Assembly (NCBI GenBank): GCA_005883865.1 | Contig: VBAO01000007.1 | Location: 1 to 9,394, forward strand | From: Candidatus Segetimicrobium genomatis | Lineage (GTDB): Bacteria > Sysuimicrobiota > Sysuimicrobiia > Sysuimicrobiales > Segetimicrobiaceae | Direction of reading: 5' to 3' | DNA length: 9,394 nt | In this document: positions 6,526 through 9,394 of the stretch, one piece after another | How the letters are laid out: every line of letters begins with the position of its first letter | Position numbering within the stretch: the stretch's first letter is position 1 | Notes under the pieces: generated by a model | What the model was told of the DNA's origin: nothing | The model's database searches: none | Seen by the model: the letters and a program-made list of their open reading frames with translations, nothing else | Translations under genes and position numbers: made by a program

Positions 6526-7613
6526 TTTACCTTTTCCTCGGGGCGGACCAGGTCCTGGTCGAGTCCGTCGATCAACCGGTTGATGAACCCCAGCGCCCAG
6601 GCCACGTGGACGCAGGGAAAGACGGCCGTGAGCCGGGGCCACGCACCCCAGTTCGACCGGCTGCCGGCCAACCACCCGGACACGGCGACATCGCACAGGA
6701 TATAGATGCCCACGACGGCGCCAAAGGCGACGGCGAAGGCCCGGTCGACGACGGCGAGCAGCCCAAGCGCGGCGAGCCCGATCAAGAAGAGCGGCGGCGC
6801 CAGTTGCCGCCACGCGGTCAGCTTCCCATGCTTCAATAAATTGCCGGCCCTTGCCCATCCGTAGCGAAAGTAGAGCCTGAAGAGATCGACCAGCGTCTCC
6901 CGCGGATAATAGGAGGCCCGGATCTCGGTGTTCAGATAGACCGTTCCTCCGCCCTCGCGGATCCGCTGATTGATGTCCGAGTCCTCGCTCAGGACCGGGA
7001 TCGTCTCGTCGAACATCCCGACCCGGTCGAAGACCTCGCGGCGGAAGCTCCCGAGATAGACCGTGTCCACGAAGCCGCTCCGCCGGCCGATCCGGAACTG
7101 CGCATCGCCCACCCCAAACGGATGCGACATCGCCATGCCGATCGCTTCCTGCATCGGAGCCCCGGCGACCGGTTCCTGCACCCCCCCGACGTTGTCGGCG
7201 CCCGTCCGGCGCAGGGTGTCCACGCACCTCCGCACATAGTCCTTCGGCACGACGGACCGCGCATCGACCCTCATGATCACGTCGCCCTCGGCGGCCCGGA
7301 TCCCGGCGTTCAACGCCGACGGCCGCTGTTGCTTGGGGTCGTCGATCAGCCGAATGGCCGGCCGGGCCGCGCCGGCGGGTTCGCCGGGCCGCGCGCGCTC
7401 CCGCCGGATATGCTCGACGATCTCCCTGGTGCGGTCCTCGCTCAGCCCATCGACGACGATGAGCTCGAGCTTCTCGGAGGGGTAGTCCTGGTTGAGCAGC
7501 TCCGCGAGACACGCCGCGATATACCGCTCTTCGTTGCGGACGGGGACGACGACCGACACCCGCGGCTCCTCCTGGGCGCCGATCGGCCTGATCCGGGCGG
7601 CGGCGGAGCTCAT
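6522..7613 (-). CDS. Membrane-associated family 2 glycosyltransferase (ExoA-like)
   Basis: Family 2 glycosyltransferase of the type that includes the succinoglycan transferase ExoA; it adds a sugar to a lipid-linked glycan at the inner face of the membrane. VSVVVPVRNEERYI is at residues 19-32, IVVDGLSEDRTREIV at 52-66, ALNAGIRAAEGDVIMRVDARS at 100-120 with the metal-site Asp117, FGVGDAQFR and VDTVYLGSFRREVFDRVGMFDE in the middle, and SEDSDINQRIREGG as the acceptor-side acidic motif. Two hydrophobic segments (about 271-289 and 292-316), perhaps a third near 328-345, form a C-terminal membrane anchor. The 363-aa protein is usual for the group. ATG 7613 overlaps the upstream stop as ATGA (7610-7613), and its own TGA overlaps the gmhA start the same way. 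The sugar donor is unknown; a nucleotide heptose is possible from context. Confidence 0.9.
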   Translation of the reverse strand: MSSAAARIRPIGAQEEPRVSVVVPVRNEERYIAACLAELLNQDYPSEKLELIVVDGLSEDRTREIVEHIRRERARPGEPAGAARPAIRLIDDPKQQRPSALNAGIRAAEGDVIMRVDARSVVPKDYVRRCVDTLRRTGADNVGGVQEPVAGAPMQEAIGMAMSHPFGVGDAQFRIGRRSGFVDTVYLGSFRREVFDRVGMFDETIPVLSEDSDINQRIREGGGTVYLNTEIRASYYPRETLVDLFRLYFRYGWARAGNLLKHGKLTAWRQLAPPLFLIGLAALGLLAVVDRAFAVAFGAVVGIYILCDVAVSGWLAGSRSNWGAWPRLTAVFPCVHVAWALGFINRLIDGLDQDLVRPEEKVK

Positions 7614-8632
7614 CGCCTCCCCAGCAACTCGAGCACCCGCCAGACTCTGTTGGTCGACATGTGGTCCCTCTGCGCCCGCCCGGCGCCCTTCCGCTGGATG
7701 GCCCTCCGCTCGGTGTCGTGCTCGAGGAAATACTCGATCTTCGCCATCCACTCGTCCCGGTCCAGGCCCGCCGTGACGACCTCATCCTCGGCAAAATACT
7801 TCCGGATCGCCGGCACGGCGTCGCAGAGTTGAAACCCTCCGCACGCGGGGATCTTGAATGTCCGTTGATTCACGATGTAGTGGGGCTGCGAGCCGTCGTC
7901 CTCCCGCTCGTGGAAATTCAGGGAGATCGCGGCCGAGGAGTACAGCGCCCGTTCCGCGTCCGGCGGCACCGCGATCCGCGCCCGATCGATCCACCCGGCG
8001 GTCCCGAACGCCCCCGCCATCTTGCAGAGCTTGCTGCCCAGCCTGAGGACGTGATCCCGGACATCCCATCCGGGGCCGAACACCCCCACCCGGTACCTCT
8101 TCGTGAGGGGGCGAAGGACGTTGCGCACGAACCACCGCTTTTTCCGAAGATTTGCGCCCAGGTACACGATATCATAGCGGTAGCGCGATACAGGATCCAC
8201 GGGGAAGTGCAGCGCGGGATTGGCGGCGTTGGGGATCACGTGGTACGGCTTTCCCGTCTCACGCTCGAAGCGCTCCATCTGCTCCGGTTCGCGCTCCCCG
8301 AAATAGATGTCGGCCACATCTTCGCGCCGAAGGATCTCGCCCCTCCGAGGGTCGATCCGGGACTCGAGCGGCCAATGCACCCACAGCAGGACCCGGACCC
8401 CCCGGTCCCGCAGGGCGCGGAGCGCCGCCCGCTCTCGTTCGAGGTCGAGCAGGTTGACCGCGGTCATGAAGAGGTCGGCGTTCGTCGCCCCGGCCCGCTG
8501 CGACAGGTCTTCGCCCGCCGTGAGCAGGGAGAACTCGTGGCCGAGGACCCGGAAGCCCTCGCGCCATCCCTCCCCGATCCAACGATCGGCGCCGAGGCCC
8601 CCGGGGTAGGGAAGATGATACAACACCCTCAC
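7610..8632 (-). CDS. Glycosyltransferase, CgeB / Glyco_trans_1_2 type (GT-B fold)
   Basis: The C-terminal half has the CgeB-like glycosyltransferase pattern: YDIVYLGANLRKKRW, VGVFGPGWD, YSSAAISLNFHERED, then NQRTFKIPACGGFQL, YFAEDEVVTAG and a basic HxT/HMS-type tail region. The N-terminal VRVLYHLPYPGGLGADRWIGEG resembles the acceptor-side domain of these GT-B enzymes. It is 340 aa, with no signal peptide or membrane segment seen, so a cytoplasmic transferase acting on a membrane-bound acceptor is likely. GTG 8632 is chosen because it overlaps the stop of the upstream gene as GTGA (8629-8632) and starts the conserved N-terminal strand; reading further upstream in this frame only crosses the neighbouring gene. 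Its TGA overlaps the next ATG. Specificity is unknown. Confidence 0.85.
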   Translation of the reverse strand: MRVLYHLPYPGGLGADRWIGEGWREGFRVLGHEFSLLTAGEDLSQRAGATNADLFMTAVNLLDLERERAALRALRDRGVRVLLWVHWPLESRIDPRRGEILRREDVADIYFGEREPEQMERFERETGKPYHVIPNAANPALHFPVDPVSRYRYDIVYLGANLRKKRWFVRNVLRPLTKRYRVGVFGPGWDVRDHVLRLGSKLCKMAGAFGTAGWIDRARIAVPPDAERALYSSAAISLNFHEREDDGSQPHYIVNQRTFKIPACGGFQLCDAVPAIRKYFAEDEVVTAGLDRDEWMAKIEYFLEHDTERRAIQRKGAGRAQRDHMSTNRVWRVLELLGRR

Positions 8633-9394
8633 GGCCGCGCCCGGAGGCGGGCCCACAGGCCGTGGACCCGCGCGTAGGCCCCGCCGCCCAGCAGCGACAG
8701 CCCGTACTGGGCGTAGGCAAGTGGATTCACCGGGTCGGCCTTGATGGCGTCGAGGAACCGCGCCCGCCCCTCTCGCACCGCCCCCGTCCGGCACAGCTTG
8801 GCCGCGCCGTACCGGTCGAGGACCAGTTCCTCCACCCTGCGCGCCTCGTCGATCCGGTCCCCCAGGCGGGCGGCCGCGTGCGTCCGGATGCGCACCACGG
8901 TCTCGGGGACGCAGCCGATCTCGAACCGCTCGGCCAGCCGCAGGTACAGCTCCCAATCCTCCGACGTGGCCAGGGCGCCGTTGAACCCGCCGAGCGCCCG
9001 GAGCGCCGATGCCCGCATCATGGGATTGGATGCCGATCCCGTGAAGGGATCGCGCTGCCACAACAACGCGCTCAGGATCTTCCCGTGCAGCGCGGGCGTG
9101 TGGTGGGCGTACTCCGTCCCCCGATCGTCGATCCGGACGAAGCCCCCGTACACCAGCCCGAGGCTCTCCGGCCCCCGCTCGAGGGCCCCCACCTGACAGG
9201 CGAGCTTGAGCGGCAGCCACTCATCATCGTCGTCCAGGAAGGCGATGAACTCTCCCCGGGCCTCCCGGAGGCCCCGGTTCCGCGCTTCGGCGATCCTGCA
9301 CGGAGGGTGCACGACATGCCGGATCCGCTCATCGGAGAATCCCCGGATGACCGCCGGGGTCTCGTCGGTCGAGGAGTTGTCCAGGACGATGAGC
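8629..9394 (-). CDS. Family 2 glycosyltransferase, 5' partial (runs off the right edge)
   Basis: The frame is open to the right edge, where it already reads LIVLDNSSTDETPAVIRGF, the GT2 nucleotide-binding motif, so only the N-terminal 30-40 residues should be missing. Next come ARNRGLREARGEFIAFLDDDDEWLP, with the DDDD metal site, and SNPMMRASALRALGGFNGALATSEDWELYLRLAE, the usual acceptor-side ED motif. The C-terminus, after RIRTHAAA, is a short helical region (FLDAIKADPVNPLAYAQYGLSLLGG) resembling a single TPR-like pair seen at the end of some GT2 proteins. The gene ends at TGA 8631-8629, overlapping the start of the CgeB-like transferase. A GTG at 9312 is internal and not the true start. It is the most upstream operon gene visible, so the promoter lies outside the window. 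Confidence 0.88.
   Translation of the reverse strand, partial: LIVLDNSSTDETPAVIRGFSDERIRHVVHPPCRIAEARNRGLREARGEFIAFLDDDDEWLPLKLACQVGALERGPESLGLVYGGFVRIDDRGTEYAHHTPALHGKILSALLWQRDPFTGSASNPMMRASALRALGGFNGALATSEDWELYLRLAERFEIGCVPETVVRIRTHAAARLGDRIDEARRVEELVLDRYGAAKLCRTGAVREGRARFLDAIKADPVNPLAYAQYGLSLLGGGAYARVHGLWARLRARP

Noticed and set aside
7661..8677. Plus-strand open frame (338 aa) opposite the CgeB-like glycosyltransferase
   Set aside because: Low-information sequence typical of an antisense frame, with strong family blocks on the other strand.
8633..9220. Upstream extension of the CgeB-like frame to 9220
   Set aside because: It crosses the partial glycosyltransferase gene in the wrong frame. 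GTG 8632 begins the conserved N-terminal strand and gives a GTGA overlap.

Overview
The window is GC-rich bacterial DNA with almost no intergenic space. Nearly all of it is one polysaccharide/heptose biosynthesis locus. Nothing fixes the taxon. Gene style and composition suit an uncultured high-GC lineage (for example a Rokubacteria/NC10-like or related soil or sediment phylum), and this is a guess. No rRNA, tRNA, CRISPR array, insertion sequence or phage gene was seen.

Layout: at the left edge a plus-strand D-glycero-D-manno-heptose 7-phosphate kinase gene (HddA-like, 5' end outside the window, frameshifted) ends at 876. Everything from 873 to the right edge is one tightly packed minus-strand operon. 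In transcription order (right to left) it holds: a family 2 glycosyltransferase (5' end outside the window), a CgeB/Glyco_trans_1_2-type glycosyltransferase, an ExoA-like membrane family 2 glycosyltransferase, a GmhA-like SIS isomerase, a GmhB-like HAD phosphatase, a small transaldolase, an extended-SDR nucleotide-sugar epimerase with a zinc-ribbon-like insert, a classical SDR oxidoreductase, an HddC-like nucleotidyltransferase and a final family 2 glycosyltransferase. Successive genes are joined by ATGA or GTGA start/stop overlaps, an 11-base overlap, or a one-base gap.

How they fit together: GmhA (sedoheptulose 7-phosphate isomerase), HddA (anomeric kinase), GmhB (7-phosphatase) and HddC (guanylyltransferase) are the four steps of the known GDP-D-glycero-alpha-D-manno-heptose pathway. 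The transaldolase could supply sedoheptulose 7-phosphate locally. The epimerase and SDR could remodel the activated heptose, and the four glycosyltransferases would assemble a heptose-containing surface glycan.

The most striking point is damage confined to the three sugar-phosphate enzymes. HddA has lost about 14 codons with a frameshift. GmhB has lost about 12-15 codons with a frameshift that fuses it in frame to the transaldolase. GmhA has lost about 15 codons in frame and also a conserved serine. The other genes look full length. Either three short segments collapsed in assembly, or the heptose pathway is decaying or being remodelled while the rest of the locus is kept. Gap sizes are estimated from remembered family sequences, not from an alignment.
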